This document shows, one piece after another, positions 34,551 through 42,557 of a stretch of 64,000 nt of DNA. The notes under the pieces are model-generated. The model did not search any database. It worked only from the letters and a program-made list of their open reading frames with translations, and was not told where the DNA came from. The stretch's first letter is position 1. Every line of letters starts with the position of its first letter. Source of the DNA: Rubrivivax gelatinosus IL144 (GTDB lineage Bacteria > Pseudomonadota > Gammaproteobacteria > Burkholderiales > Burkholderiaceae_C); contig NC_017075.1 of assembly GCF_000284255.1 (NCBI RefSeq), forward strand, positions 3,224,001 through 3,288,000, read 5' to 3'. The position numbers and the translations under genes were made by a program.

Positions 34551-35063
34551 GTGCCGGGCCCGCAGAAGAGTTCGGCCGTGCTGGAGCGTCATTACCGCGA
34601 GTTGCTCAACTTCCTCGTCCGCCTGGTCGGCGACCGCCATGCCGCCGCCGACCTGACCCAGGAGAGCTACGCCCGCGTGCTGGCGCTGCAGCAAGGCGGC
34701 GCCACCGTCTTCGACGGCCGCGCCCTGCTCTACCGCACGGCACGCAACCTCGTCGTCGACCGCCACCGCCGCGCTGCGCTGCGCCAGCACGACGCGCTCG
34801 AAGAACTGGCCGACGACGAACACCCGAGCGCGCCGCCGCGTTCGCAGCCCGAGGAGGCCCTGGCCTCGCGCCAGGACGCCCAGGCCTGCCTGGCGGCGAT
34901 CGAGGCGCTGCCGCCGCGCTGCCGCGAGGCTTTCGTGCTGCACCTGTTCGACGAGCTGAGCCACGCCCGGATCGCCGAGCGCATGGGCATCTCGGTCAGC
35001 ATGGTCGAGAAGCACGTCGCACGCGGGCTGCTCGCCTGCCGCGCGGCACAGGGCACGAGGTGA
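34551..35063 (+). CDS. FecI-like ECF sigma factor (module 5)
   Basis: A 170-residue ECF sigma factor: region 2 with LERHYRELLNFLVRLVGDRH and DLTQESYARVL, region 4 with LFDELSHARIAERMGISVSM followed by VEKHVARG. It is clearly different from the four minus-strand sigmas and belongs to the classical FecI/PvdS-like iron group. Start GTG 34551 has no good ribosome site; GTG 34578 has AAGAG upstream and may be the true start. It is preceded by a Fur-type operator and coupled to fecR by GTGA. Confidence 0.9.
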   Translation: MPGPQKSSAVLERHYRELLNFLVRLVGDRHAAADLTQESYARVLALQQGGATVFDGRALLYRTARNLVVDRHRRAALRQHDALEELADDEHPSAPPRSQPEEALASRQDAQACLAAIEALPPRCREAFVLHLFDELSHARIAERMGISVSMVEKHVARGLLACRAAQGTR

Positions 35064-36055
35064 ACGCCCCCGCGCCCCACGACGAAGAGGCGGCGCGCTG
35101 GGCGCTGCGCCGGCGCCAAGGGCTGGACGCCGAAGGCCGCGCGGCGCTGCAGGCCTGGCTGGACGCCGACCCGCGCCATGCGCAGGCGTTTGCCGAACTC
35201 GAGGCCACGCTGGCCCAGGTCGCGCGGCTGCCGCCCGCCGGGGTCCAGCGGCTGCGGGCCGGGCTGGCGCCGCGGCGGCCGGCGCGCCGTCTGCCGCATG
35301 TTTTGAGCGCGGTGGTCGCGGTGGCCAGCTTCGGCGTCGCCTGGACCGCCTGGGACCGCTGGTCGATGCAGCCACGCTTCGAGCAGCACTACGCGACGCA
35401 GCGCGGCGAGCAGCTCGCCGTCACGCTGCCCGACGCCGCCGACGACGGCAGCCGCGTGCGCCTGGACACCGCGACGCGGCTGGACGTGCGCCTGTACCGC
35501 GACCGGCGCGAACTGCTGCTGCACGAAGGCCGCGCCAGCTTCGCCGTGCACCACGATGCGAAGCGGCCGTTCCACGTGCGCGCCGGCACGCTGGACGTCG
35601 TCGTCACCGGCACACGTTTCACGGTGCGCCTGACGCGCGACGGGCTGGACGCCGGGCGCAGCGTCGTCGAGGTCGAACAAGGCCGGGTGCGGGTCTCCGC
35701 CGGCGACGGCGCGCCAGCCGTGGAGCTGCACGCCGGCGATCGCCTGGCCACCGATGCCGCCGGCGCGCCGGGCCCGGTGCAGCACGCCGCGGCGGCGGCC
35801 TGGCGCGAAGGCCGCATCAGCTTCGACGGCGTGCCGCTGGCGCAGGCGCTGGCCGAGTTCGAGCGCTACGGCAACACCGGCATCGTCGTGCGCGACCCGG
35901 CGGTCGCGGCGCTGCGCGTCGGCGGCAGCTGGCCGGCCGGCGACGCGCGCGGCTTCGCCGAGAGCCTGCCCGAGCTGCTGCCGGTGCGGCTGCTGCCGCG
36001 CGACGGCGTGCTCGAACTCGTCGCCCGGCCGGCGGCGACGGGTCACACGAAATAA
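35060..36055 (+). CDS. FecR-type anti-sigma factor / signal transducer (module 5)
   Basis: A 331-residue FecR starting at GTG 35060 (GTGA overlap). N-terminal anti-sigma region with LQAWLDADPRHAQAFAELEA, membrane helix about 80-97, FecR domain with RVRLDTATRLDVRLYRDRRE and VVTGTRFTVRLTRD, and a C-terminal FERYGNTGIVVRDPAVAALR. Longer and more FecR/FpvR-like than the others. It ends directly at a second Fur-type site ahead of the receptor. Confidence 0.9.
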   Translation: MNAPAPHDEEAARWALRRRQGLDAEGRAALQAWLDADPRHAQAFAELEATLAQVARLPPAGVQRLRAGLAPRRPARRLPHVLSAVVAVASFGVAWTAWDRWSMQPRFEQHYATQRGEQLAVTLPDAADDGSRVRLDTATRLDVRLYRDRRELLLHEGRASFAVHHDAKRPFHVRAGTLDVVVTGTRFTVRLTRDGLDAGRSVVEVEQGRVRVSAGDGAPAVELHAGDRLATDAAGAPGPVQHAAAAAWREGRISFDGVPLAQALAEFERYGNTGIVVRDPAVAALRVGGSWPAGDARGFAESLPELLPVRLLPRDGVLELVARPAATGHTK

Positions 36056-36072
36056 CGAGAAATATTCTCATT
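36054..36072 (+). promoter_or_regulatory. Fur-type operator ahead of the module 5 receptor
   Basis: aacgagaaatattctcatt (36054-36072) is a 19-bp Fur-like palindrome that begins inside the fecR stop codon, 97 bp before the receptor start. It implies a separate Fur-controlled promoter for the receptor-esterase-PepSY genes, unlike modules 1-4, which show none between fecR and receptor. Confidence 0.7.
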
Positions 36073-36168
36073 TGCATGTGAGGGTTCGGCGCGGTCGTGC
36101 GTCTGCATCGGCAGGAGCGGGCCGGCCACGAGGGCACCCGCGATGAAAACCCGATCGAGGACCCTGCG

Positions 36169-38574
36169 ATGCGCCGAGCGCGATTCACCCCTGCCCCCCT
36201 GGCCCTGGCGGCTGCTGCCGTCGTCCTGAACCTGGCGAGCACCCTGCCCGCCCAGGCCCAGGCCAGCACCACCGCGGCCGCGCCGCTGACGCTGGACCTG
36301 CCGGCGCAACCGCTGGGCCAGGCGCTCAACGAACTGGCGCGCCGCGCCGACCTGCAGCTCAGCTTCCCGGCCGACGCCGTGGCCGGCAAGACGGCGCCGG
36401 CGGTCTCCGGCCGCCTGACGCCGGAACAGGCGCTGCAGCGCCTGCTGGCCGGCAGCGGCCTGGCCGCCACCGTCGACGGCCAGCGTGTCGTCGTCAAGCC
36501 GGCCGACGCGGCGCGCGAATCGGCGCTGCCGGCGGTCAAGGCCAGCGCCGGCGCGCTCGCCAGCGAGCTGCCGGCAGCGCACGCCGGCGGCCAGGTGGCA
36601 CGCGGCGCCCGCGTCGGCGCGCTCGGCAACCTGTCGGTGATGGACACGCCGTTCAGCAGCGTGGCCTACACCGCCGAGCTGATCGCCGAGCAGCAGGCGC
36701 GCAGCGTCGCCGACGTGCTGGTCAACGACCCGGCGACACGTTTCACGACCTCGGCCGGCCACGCCTACGAGAACTTCCGCGTGCGCGGCTTCGACGTCAA
36801 CGCCGGCGATCTGGCGATCGACGGGATGTACGGCCTGGCGCCGGTCGGCCACTCGCCGGTGGAATACCTGGAGCGGGTCGAGCTGCTGAAAGGCCCGAGC
36901 GCGCTGTTCAGCGGCATGCCGCCGGGCGGCGGCGTCGGCGGCGTCGTCAACCTGGTGCCCAAGCGTGCCGGCGACGAGCCGCTGACGCGCGCCACCTTCG
37001 GGGTGCAGTCGGAGTCGCAGGCCGAGCTCGCGCTCGACCTCGGCCGGCGTTTCGGCGAGCAAAAGCAATGGGGCCTGCGCGTCAACACCGCCTACGGCGA
37101 CGGCGACACGACGCTGGACGAGCAGAGCAAGAAGCGCGAGTTCCTGTCGGCCGCGCTGGACTTCCGCGGCGAGGCGCTGACCGCGACGCTGGACGCCTAC
37201 ACCAGCACCGAGAAGTTCGACGGCGGCACGCCGGCGATGTACTGGTTCGCCACGACCGACATCCCCGGCGCGCCCGACCCGAGCACCAACCAGTTCCGCA
37301 ACGGCTGGGGCGAACTGAAGAGCAAGGCCGTCATCGCGCGCGCCGAGTACGCGATCAACGAGCAGCTCGACGCCTTCGCCGGCCTCGGCCGGCGCAACCA
37401 CGACTACTCCGGCTTCATCAACGGCACGCACGCGCGCCAGATCGCCGCCAACGGCGACTACACCGGCCGCATGGTCGGCCAGCTGGGCTACAGCGACTCG
37501 AGCTCGGCCGAGGCCGGGCTGCGCGCGCGCTTTGCCACCGCCGGCGTCAAGCACGAGCTGGTGCTGCACGCGACGCGGCTGACGCAGGAAGACGGCTCGG
37601 CGGTCAACATGGCCACGTTCGCCTCCAACATCTACCGCCCGGTGACGCCGACGATGGTGGCCGTGCCGGGTGCGGCGCCCAAGACCGGCGAGACGACGCT
37701 GGACAGCCTGGCGCTGGTCGACACGCTGTCGTTCCTGGACGACCGCCTGCGCCTGACGTTGGGCGCACGCCACCAGGGCGTCGAGACCAAGAGCTTCGCC
37801 AGCACCGGCGCGCTGACCGCGCACTACGACGAGAGTGCGCTGACGCCGGCCGTCGCCGTCGTCGCCAAGCCCTGGGGCCAGGCCATCTCGCTGTACGCCA
37901 ACTACGTGCAGGGCCTCACCAAGGGCGACACCGTCACCGATACCGCGGCGACCAACTACCAGCAGGTCTTCGAGCCCTACAAGACCGAGCAGATGGAGCT
38001 CGGCGTGAAGTGGACGACCGGCACCTTCACCAACACCGTGAGCCTGTTCGAGATCACCAAGCCGACGATGATGGCCACCGGCAGCAGCGCCGCGCCGACC
38101 TACAGCGACGACGCCGAGAAGCGCGTGCGCGGCGTCGAGTGGAACAGCTTCGGCGAACTGGCCCGCGGCCTGCGCGTGCTCGGCGGCGCCAGCTGGAACC
38201 AGGGCAAGCTGACCAAGACCGCCTACGGCCAGTACGACGGCAACGACGCCGTCGGCGCGCCGCACTGGCAAGGCAACCTCGGCGCCGAATGGGACACGTC
38301 GTGGCTGCCGGGCCTGACGCTCAGCGCCCGCCTCGCCGCCACCAGCAAGCAGTACCTGGACGCGGCCAACACCCAGCGCATCCCCGGCTGGAGCCAGATC
38401 GACGTCGGCGCGCGCTACGCCACCCGGCTGATGGGCCGGCCGACGCAGTGGCGCCTGGGCGTGAACAACCTGTTCGACCGCCACTACTACGCCGGCAGCT
38501 TCAGCGACAGCACGCCGATCGCCACGCTGGGCCCCAAGCGCAGCGTCGCGGCGTCGATGACGGTGGACTTCTGA
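36169..38574 (+). CDS. TonB-dependent siderophore receptor with signalling domain (module 5)
   Basis: An 801-residue receptor: signal peptide (to about residue 29, LPAQAQA), STN domain (about 36-105, LTLDLPAQPLGQALNELARR), plug with LSVMDTPFSSVAYTAELIAE and RVELLKGPSALFSGMPPGGG, and a barrel ending NNLFDRHYYAGSF and a C-terminal MTVDF. It is not of the same type as receptors 1-4. ATG 36169 is chosen for the GAGGA site and signal peptide; a GTG at 36097 would add 24 non-signal residues. Followed 5 bp later by a siderophore esterase gene, which points to an ester-containing siderophore. Confidence 0.92.
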   Translation: MRRARFTPAPLALAAAAVVLNLASTLPAQAQASTTAAAPLTLDLPAQPLGQALNELARRADLQLSFPADAVAGKTAPAVSGRLTPEQALQRLLAGSGLAATVDGQRVVVKPADAARESALPAVKASAGALASELPAAHAGGQVARGARVGALGNLSVMDTPFSSVAYTAELIAEQQARSVADVLVNDPATRFTTSAGHAYENFRVRGFDVNAGDLAIDGMYGLAPVGHSPVEYLERVELLKGPSALFSGMPPGGGVGGVVNLVPKRAGDEPLTRATFGVQSESQAELALDLGRRFGEQKQWGLRVNTAYGDGDTTLDEQSKKREFLSAALDFRGEALTATLDAYTSTEKFDGGTPAMYWFATTDIPGAPDPSTNQFRNGWGELKSKAVIARAEYAINEQLDAFAGLGRRNHDYSGFINGTHARQIAANGDYTGRMVGQLGYSDSSSAEAGLRARFATAGVKHELVLHATRLTQEDGSAVNMATFASNIYRPVTPTMVAVPGAAPKTGETTLDSLALVDTLSFLDDRLRLTLGARHQGVETKSFASTGALTAHYDESALTPAVAVVAKPWGQAISLYANYVQGLTKGDTVTDTAATNYQQVFEPYKTEQMELGVKWTTGTFTNTVSLFEITKPTMMATGSSAAPTYSDDAEKRVRGVEWNSFGELARGLRVLGGASWNQGKLTKTAYGQYDGNDAVGAPHWQGNLGAEWDTSWLPGLTLSARLAATSKQYLDAANTQRIPGWSQIDVGARYATRLMGRPTQWRLGVNNLFDRHYYAGSFSDSTPIATLGPKRSVAASMTVDF

Positions 38575-38579
38575 GCGCC

Positions 38580-39488
38580 GTGCCCGCCTCCACCCTGAGG
38601 CGCGCGCTGGGCGCGCTGGTGCTGGTGCTGGCCGCCGGCAGCGCGCCGGCGGCCGACGCGCCGGTGAAGCTGCCCGGCGCGCGCCAGTTCGAGCTGGCCT
38701 CCGAAGCCACCGGCCAGCGCTACCGGGTCTTCGTCTCCGAACCCGACGCGCCGCCGCCGGCCGCGGGCTACCCGGTGCTCTATGTGCTGGACGGCAACGC
38801 CGCCTTCCCGGTGGCCGCCTTCCTGGCGCGTTCGGTGGCGTCGCGGCGCGAGGTCACCGGCCAGCCGCCGGTGCTCGTCGTCGGCATCGGCTACCCGGGC
38901 GACGCCGACTTCGACGTCGCCGCACGGCGGCGCGACTACACGGTCGGCGTCGCCGAGCCCGGTGCCCAGGCCCTCGAAGGCGGCGCCGACCGTTTCCTCG
39001 ACTTCGTCGAACGTGAGCTGAAGCCGCGCATCGCCGCCCGTCACGCGGTCGATGCACGACGCCAGGCGCTGTTCGGCCATTCCTTCGGCGGCCTGCTGGT
39101 GCTGCACGCGGCCTTCACGCGGCCGGCGAGCTTCACGACATTTCTCGCTTCCAGCCCGTCGATCTGGTGGAACGAGCGCCGTGTGCTCGACGGCCTGGCG
39201 CGCGCACCGGCTGCCGCGCCGCGGCTGCAGATCAGCGTCGGCGCGCTCGAAGACGCGCCGCCGCCGGGCCGGCTGTCGGCCGAGACGCTGGCGCTGCTGG
39301 CGCGGCGGCCGATGGTCAGCGAAGCGCGTGCGCTGGCCGCGCGGCTGCAGGCGCAGCCGGCCTGGCAGGGGCGCATCGCCTTCCACGAGTTCGAAGGCGA
39401 ACACCATGGCTGGGTCTGGCTGCCGGCGCTGTCGCGCGGGCTGCAGTTCTTCCTCGATCAACCCGCGCAAGGCGAACCGACACGATGA
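38580..39488 (+). CDS. Periplasmic alpha/beta-hydrolase, IroE/Fes-like siderophore esterase
   Basis: A 302-residue hydrolase starting at GTG 38580, with a signal peptide (about 1-26) and the nucleophile elbow LFGHSFGGLLVLH. Other family marks are VLYVLDGNAAFPVAAF, VVGIGYPG and EGEHHGWVWLPAL, where the His is the catalytic residue. IroE-like esterases linearise or cleave ester siderophores in the periplasm so that iron can be released. Its position directly after the receptor supports this. It overlaps the next gene (ATGA). Confidence 0.85.
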   Translation: MPASTLRRALGALVLVLAAGSAPAADAPVKLPGARQFELASEATGQRYRVFVSEPDAPPPAAGYPVLYVLDGNAAFPVAAFLARSVASRREVTGQPPVLVVGIGYPGDADFDVAARRRDYTVGVAEPGAQALEGGADRFLDFVERELKPRIAARHAVDARRQALFGHSFGGLLVLHAAFTRPASFTTFLASSPSIWWNERRVLDGLARAPAAAPRLQISVGALEDAPPPGRLSAETLALLARRPMVSEARALAARLQAQPAWQGRIAFHEFEGEHHGWVWLPALSRGLQFFLDQPAQGEPTR

Positions 39489-39769
39489 GCTTCACGCTGC
39501 TGGGTCTGGCGACCACGTTCGCCGGCTGCACCTGCCTGTACCTGGCGTCGCCGCACCAGCGCTGGCGCGCGCGCCCCTGGCCCGCCGTGCCGGCGCGCGC
39601 CGCCGCGGCGCTGCTGTGGGCGCTGTCGCCGCTGCTGATGGCGCAGACGCTGCAGCCGCTGGCCGCGGCCTTCTGCTTCGCCACCGCGCTGATGCTGGCG
39701 CTGGCGCTGCTGCCCTACTCGGGCGCGCTGCTGACCGTGCTGCGGGGGGCGCCCGATGGCCCGCGCTGA
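39485..39769 (+). CDS. Small membrane protein, DUF3325-like
   Basis: A 94-residue, three-helix protein (about 3-21, 38-54 and 58-86) with the string CLYLASPHQRW after the first helix. Size, position and helix layout match DUF3325 proteins such as the one at 7612-7923. ATG 39485 overlaps the esterase stop (ATGA). Role in ferrisiderophore processing is inferred from context only. Confidence 0.65.
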   Translation: MSFTLLGLATTFAGCTCLYLASPHQRWRARPWPAVPARAAAALLWALSPLLMAQTLQPLAAAFCFATALMLALALLPYSGALLTVLRGAPDGPR

Positions 39770-40043
39770 ACCGATGCGCCGCGACTGGCTGGCCAAGACG
39801 CTGGCCGGCAGCCTGCTCGGGCTGACGCTGGGCCTGGGCTGCAGCGCCGTCTTCAGCCTGCTCGCCACCGGTCTGCCGCTGGCCGTGCGCGCGCAGCTGG
39901 CGATGTGGATGGTGGCGCCGATCTGGCTGGGCACGCTGTCGGGCTGCTTCTGCTTCGCCGACGGCTGGCGCGCCTGGCGCACGCTGGGCCTGGCCAATCT
40001 CGCCGTCTTCGGCGCCTGGGCGCTGCTGCGCCTTGTTTCCTGA
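39756..40043 (+). CDS. Small membrane protein of the iron-uptake operon
   Basis: A 95-residue protein with three probable helices (about 16-36, 46-63 and 74-92), containing RDWLAKTLAGSLLGLTLG and QLAMWMVAPIWLGTL. It occupies the position of DUF3649 in the first iron operon, but its sequence is different. ATG 39756 overlaps the previous gene by 14 bp; ATG 39774 (MRRDWL) is an equally plausible start. The PepSY gene follows after 6 bp. Confidence 0.65.
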   Translation: MARAEPMRRDWLAKTLAGSLLGLTLGLGCSAVFSLLATGLPLAVRAQLAMWMVAPIWLGTLSGCFCFADGWRAWRTLGLANLAVFGAWALLRLVS

Positions 40044-40049
40044 ACCCCG

Positions 40050-41663
40050 ATGCGAGCCGAGATCCTGCGTGTCTACAAGTCGGTCCACACCTGGACCGGC
40101 ATCGTCTCCGGCATGGCGCTGTTCATCGCCTTCTATGCCGGCGCCCTCACCGTCTTCAAGGAACCGCTGGCACGCTGGGCCAGCCCACCGGCGCAGCAGG
40201 CCGCGGTGCCGCTGGCGCAGGCGCAAGACCTGATCGTGCGCACGCTGCGGGCCGAGCCTGCTGCCGCGCGCGACTTCACGCTGCACCTGCACGACGCCGA
40301 GAACCTGCCCGGCCGGCTGAGCTGGCAGGTGCGCGACCCCGGGGCCGACGACCACGACGGCCGCCACCTGCGCCACTTCGTCGCCACGCTGGACGCCGAG
40401 GGCCGTGTCGCCGCCCAGCCGGTGGCGCCGACGCAGCTCGGCGACTTCATCGACGTGCTGCACCGCGTCGTCGGCCTGCCGGTGGACAACGACCCCAACC
40501 GCTGGCTGATGGGCGTCGTCTCGGCGCTGTATGCGCTGGCGCTGGTGTCGGGCGTCGTCGTGCTGCTGCCCTCGCTGGTCAAGGACTTCTTCGCGCTGCG
40601 CGTCGGCCGCAACCTCAAGCGTTTGTGGCTGGACGCGCACAACGTCGTCGGCATTGTCAGCCTGCCTTTTCACCTCGTGATGGCGCTGACCGCGGTGGTC
40701 TTCGCCTTCCACGACGGCATCTACGCCCTGCAGGACCGGCTGCTGCACGAAGGCCGGCTGGCCGGCGCCTTCCAGCGCCCGGCGGCCAGCGCCGGCGCGG
40801 CGCCGCGCGACCCGGCGACGATGCGCGCGCCGGCCGAGCTGCTGGCTGCGGTGCGCGCCATCGCGCCCAGCTTCGTGCCGACGGCGCTGCAGTACCAGCA
40901 GGCGGCGGGGCCGCGTGCCATCGTGCGCGTCTGGGGCCAGGACGAGAGCGCGGTGGCGCCGCGCGCACGCGGCGGCTTCGTCGCCGTCGACCCGTACAGC
41001 GCGCGCATCGTCAACCACGACTCGCTGCCCGGCCACCAGTCCGCGGCCAACCAGCTTATCAGCAGCTTCTTCGCGCTGCACATGGCCTCGTTCGCCGGCG
41101 ACCCGGTGAAATGGCTGTACTTCGTGCTCGGCCTGGCCGGCGCCTGGCTGTTCTACAGCGGCAACCTGCTGTGGATCGAGAGCCGGCGCAAACGCGGCGC
41201 CGAGCCGCCGCGGCGCACGCGCTGGATGGCCGCCGGCACGATCGGCGTCTGCCTGGGCAGCGTCTGCGGCATCTCGGCGACGATCGCCGCGGCCAAGTGG
41301 CTGCCGGGCCTGGTGGCCGACGTCGCGGCCGGCCACCGCGCGCTGTACTACGCGGTGTTCTTCGCCGCGATCGGCTGGGCCTTCTGGCGCGGCAGCGCAC
41401 GCGGCTCGGTGCAACTGCTGTGGGCGGCCGTCGTGCTGACCGCGGCGATCCCGGCCAGCTCGCTGCTCGGTGTTCTCGCGCCCGGGCTCGGGCCGTGGCC
41501 GCCGGCCTCGGCCGCGGCGCTGGGCGTGGACCTGACGGCCGCCGTCGGCGCCGCCCTGCTGGCCTGGATGGCAGTGGCGACGGGACGCCGCGTGCGCCAC
41601 GGTCCGGCGCCCAGCGTCTGGGCCGCGCCCGCGGCCGGCACGCTCAGCGGAACTGGGCGATGA
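40050..41663 (+). CDS. PepSY-associated membrane protein, candidate ferrisiderophore reductase
   Basis: A 537-residue membrane protein beginning with the family pattern YKSVHTWTGIVSGMALFIAF. Helices lie near 13-33, 155-178, 204-226, 340-365 and several more up to residue 510. The histidines at the helix ends (VHTW, LDAHNVVG, FALHMASF) match the heme- or metal-binding pattern of PepSY reductases. It closes the module 5 operon. Its 3' end overlaps the convergent lipoprotein gene by 20 bp. Confidence 0.85.
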   Translation: MRAEILRVYKSVHTWTGIVSGMALFIAFYAGALTVFKEPLARWASPPAQQAAVPLAQAQDLIVRTLRAEPAAARDFTLHLHDAENLPGRLSWQVRDPGADDHDGRHLRHFVATLDAEGRVAAQPVAPTQLGDFIDVLHRVVGLPVDNDPNRWLMGVVSALYALALVSGVVVLLPSLVKDFFALRVGRNLKRLWLDAHNVVGIVSLPFHLVMALTAVVFAFHDGIYALQDRLLHEGRLAGAFQRPAASAGAAPRDPATMRAPAELLAAVRAIAPSFVPTALQYQQAAGPRAIVRVWGQDESAVAPRARGGFVAVDPYSARIVNHDSLPGHQSAANQLISSFFALHMASFAGDPVKWLYFVLGLAGAWLFYSGNLLWIESRRKRGAEPPRRTRWMAAGTIGVCLGSVCGISATIAAAKWLPGLVADVAAGHRALYYAVFFAAIGWAFWRGSARGSVQLLWAAVVLTAAIPASSLLGVLAPGLGPWPPASAAALGVDLTAAVGAALLAWMAVATGRRVRHGPAPSVWAAPAAGTLSGTGR

Positions 41664-42084
41664 ACGGTTCCAGTTCCTGCTGCACCTGCGTGGCGTCGAA
41701 GACCAGGCGGCCGTCGGGCTGCGGGTCGGCCAGCAGCCGCACGCGGGCTCCGTACAGCAGCTTGTGCATCGGCATCGGCGCCTTCACGAGGTCGACCGGC
41801 TTGTCGAGGCGGAACCCGCGCGCGCCCTTCTCCAGCGCCAGCGTCGCACAGCGGTAGAGCACGAACTTGCGGCTGCGGTCCTCGGGGGTGCTTATGCCGG
41901 CCTCGTAGATGACACGGTAGTCGTCGGGACCCAGCTGCTCGACCTCGTAGCCGCCCTGGCGGAAGAGAAACAGCTCGCCGAGCGCGGTGCGCTCGTGGTA
42001 GCCGGTGCCCGTGCCGGCGCAGCCGGCCAGCGCCGCGCACAGCAGCAGCGCCGGCAGCGCGGCGCGATGGTTCCTGAAACTCAT
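41644..42084 (-). CDS. Predicted lipoprotein of unknown function
   Basis: A 146-residue protein with a lipoprotein signal peptide ending in the lipobox LAGC (cysteine near residue 22). The mature part contains GYEVEQLGPDDYRVIYEA and CATLALEKGARGFRLDKP, a pattern seen in small betaproteobacterial lipoproteins related to CC0125-type proteins. ATG 42084 gives a proper signal peptide and has GGGAGG 10 nt upstream. Function unknown. Confidence 0.75.
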   Translation of the reverse strand: MSFRNHRAALPALLLCAALAGCAGTGTGYHERTALGELFLFRQGGYEVEQLGPDDYRVIYEAGISTPEDRSRKFVLYRCATLALEKGARGFRLDKPVDLVKAPMPMHKLLYGARVRLLADPQPDGRLVFDATQVQQELEPFIAQFR

Positions 42085-42188
42085 GGACTGGTGCCTCCCT
42101 CGCACGCCGATCGTCCACGCCGAGCATAAGGAGCACGCCGACAAAACGGCTGGCGTGGATCAAGCGGCCGAGGCCGCCCCCCGGAACC

Positions 42189-42557
42189 TCAGACCGGCTG
42201 CCAGCGCCCGGCGATGTTCTTCAGCAGCTGGTTCACCGCGGCGAGCTGGCGGTTGCGCAGCGCCAGCCAGCTGCTTTCGCTGGTGTAGGCCGCGGTCTGC
42301 GCCGTGACGACGGCGAGGTAGCTGGCGGTGCCGGCGCGGTACTGGTCCAGCGTGATCTCGCGGTTGCGCCGCGCCGCCTGCAGCGCCTGCTGCTGCCATT
42401 CGGCTTCCTGGCGCAGCTGGTCGGCGAGCACGAGGTTGTCTTCCACTTCCTGCAGCGCCGTCAGCACCGTCTGGCGGTAGCTGGCGGTCGCCTGGTCGGC
42501 GCCGGCACGCGCCTGGGCGCTGGCGAGCCGCTGTGTTGCTGCCGGCCCCCGATCGCG
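42189..42557 (-). pseudogene. Remnant of a NodT/TolC-type outer-membrane efflux protein (C-terminal part)
   Basis: About 120 codons that match only the end of NodT-family channel proteins: RLASAQARAGADQ, ASYRQTVLTALQEVEDNLVL and ITLDQYRAGTASYLAVVTAQ, ending at a normal stop. The preceding two thirds of such a gene (usually 450-500 codons) are missing. Upstream the frame runs directly into the stop codon of the AI-2E-type gene, with only a few unrelated codons between. There is no ribosome site or credible start. It looks like the scar of a deletion that fused the two loci. Confidence 0.8.
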
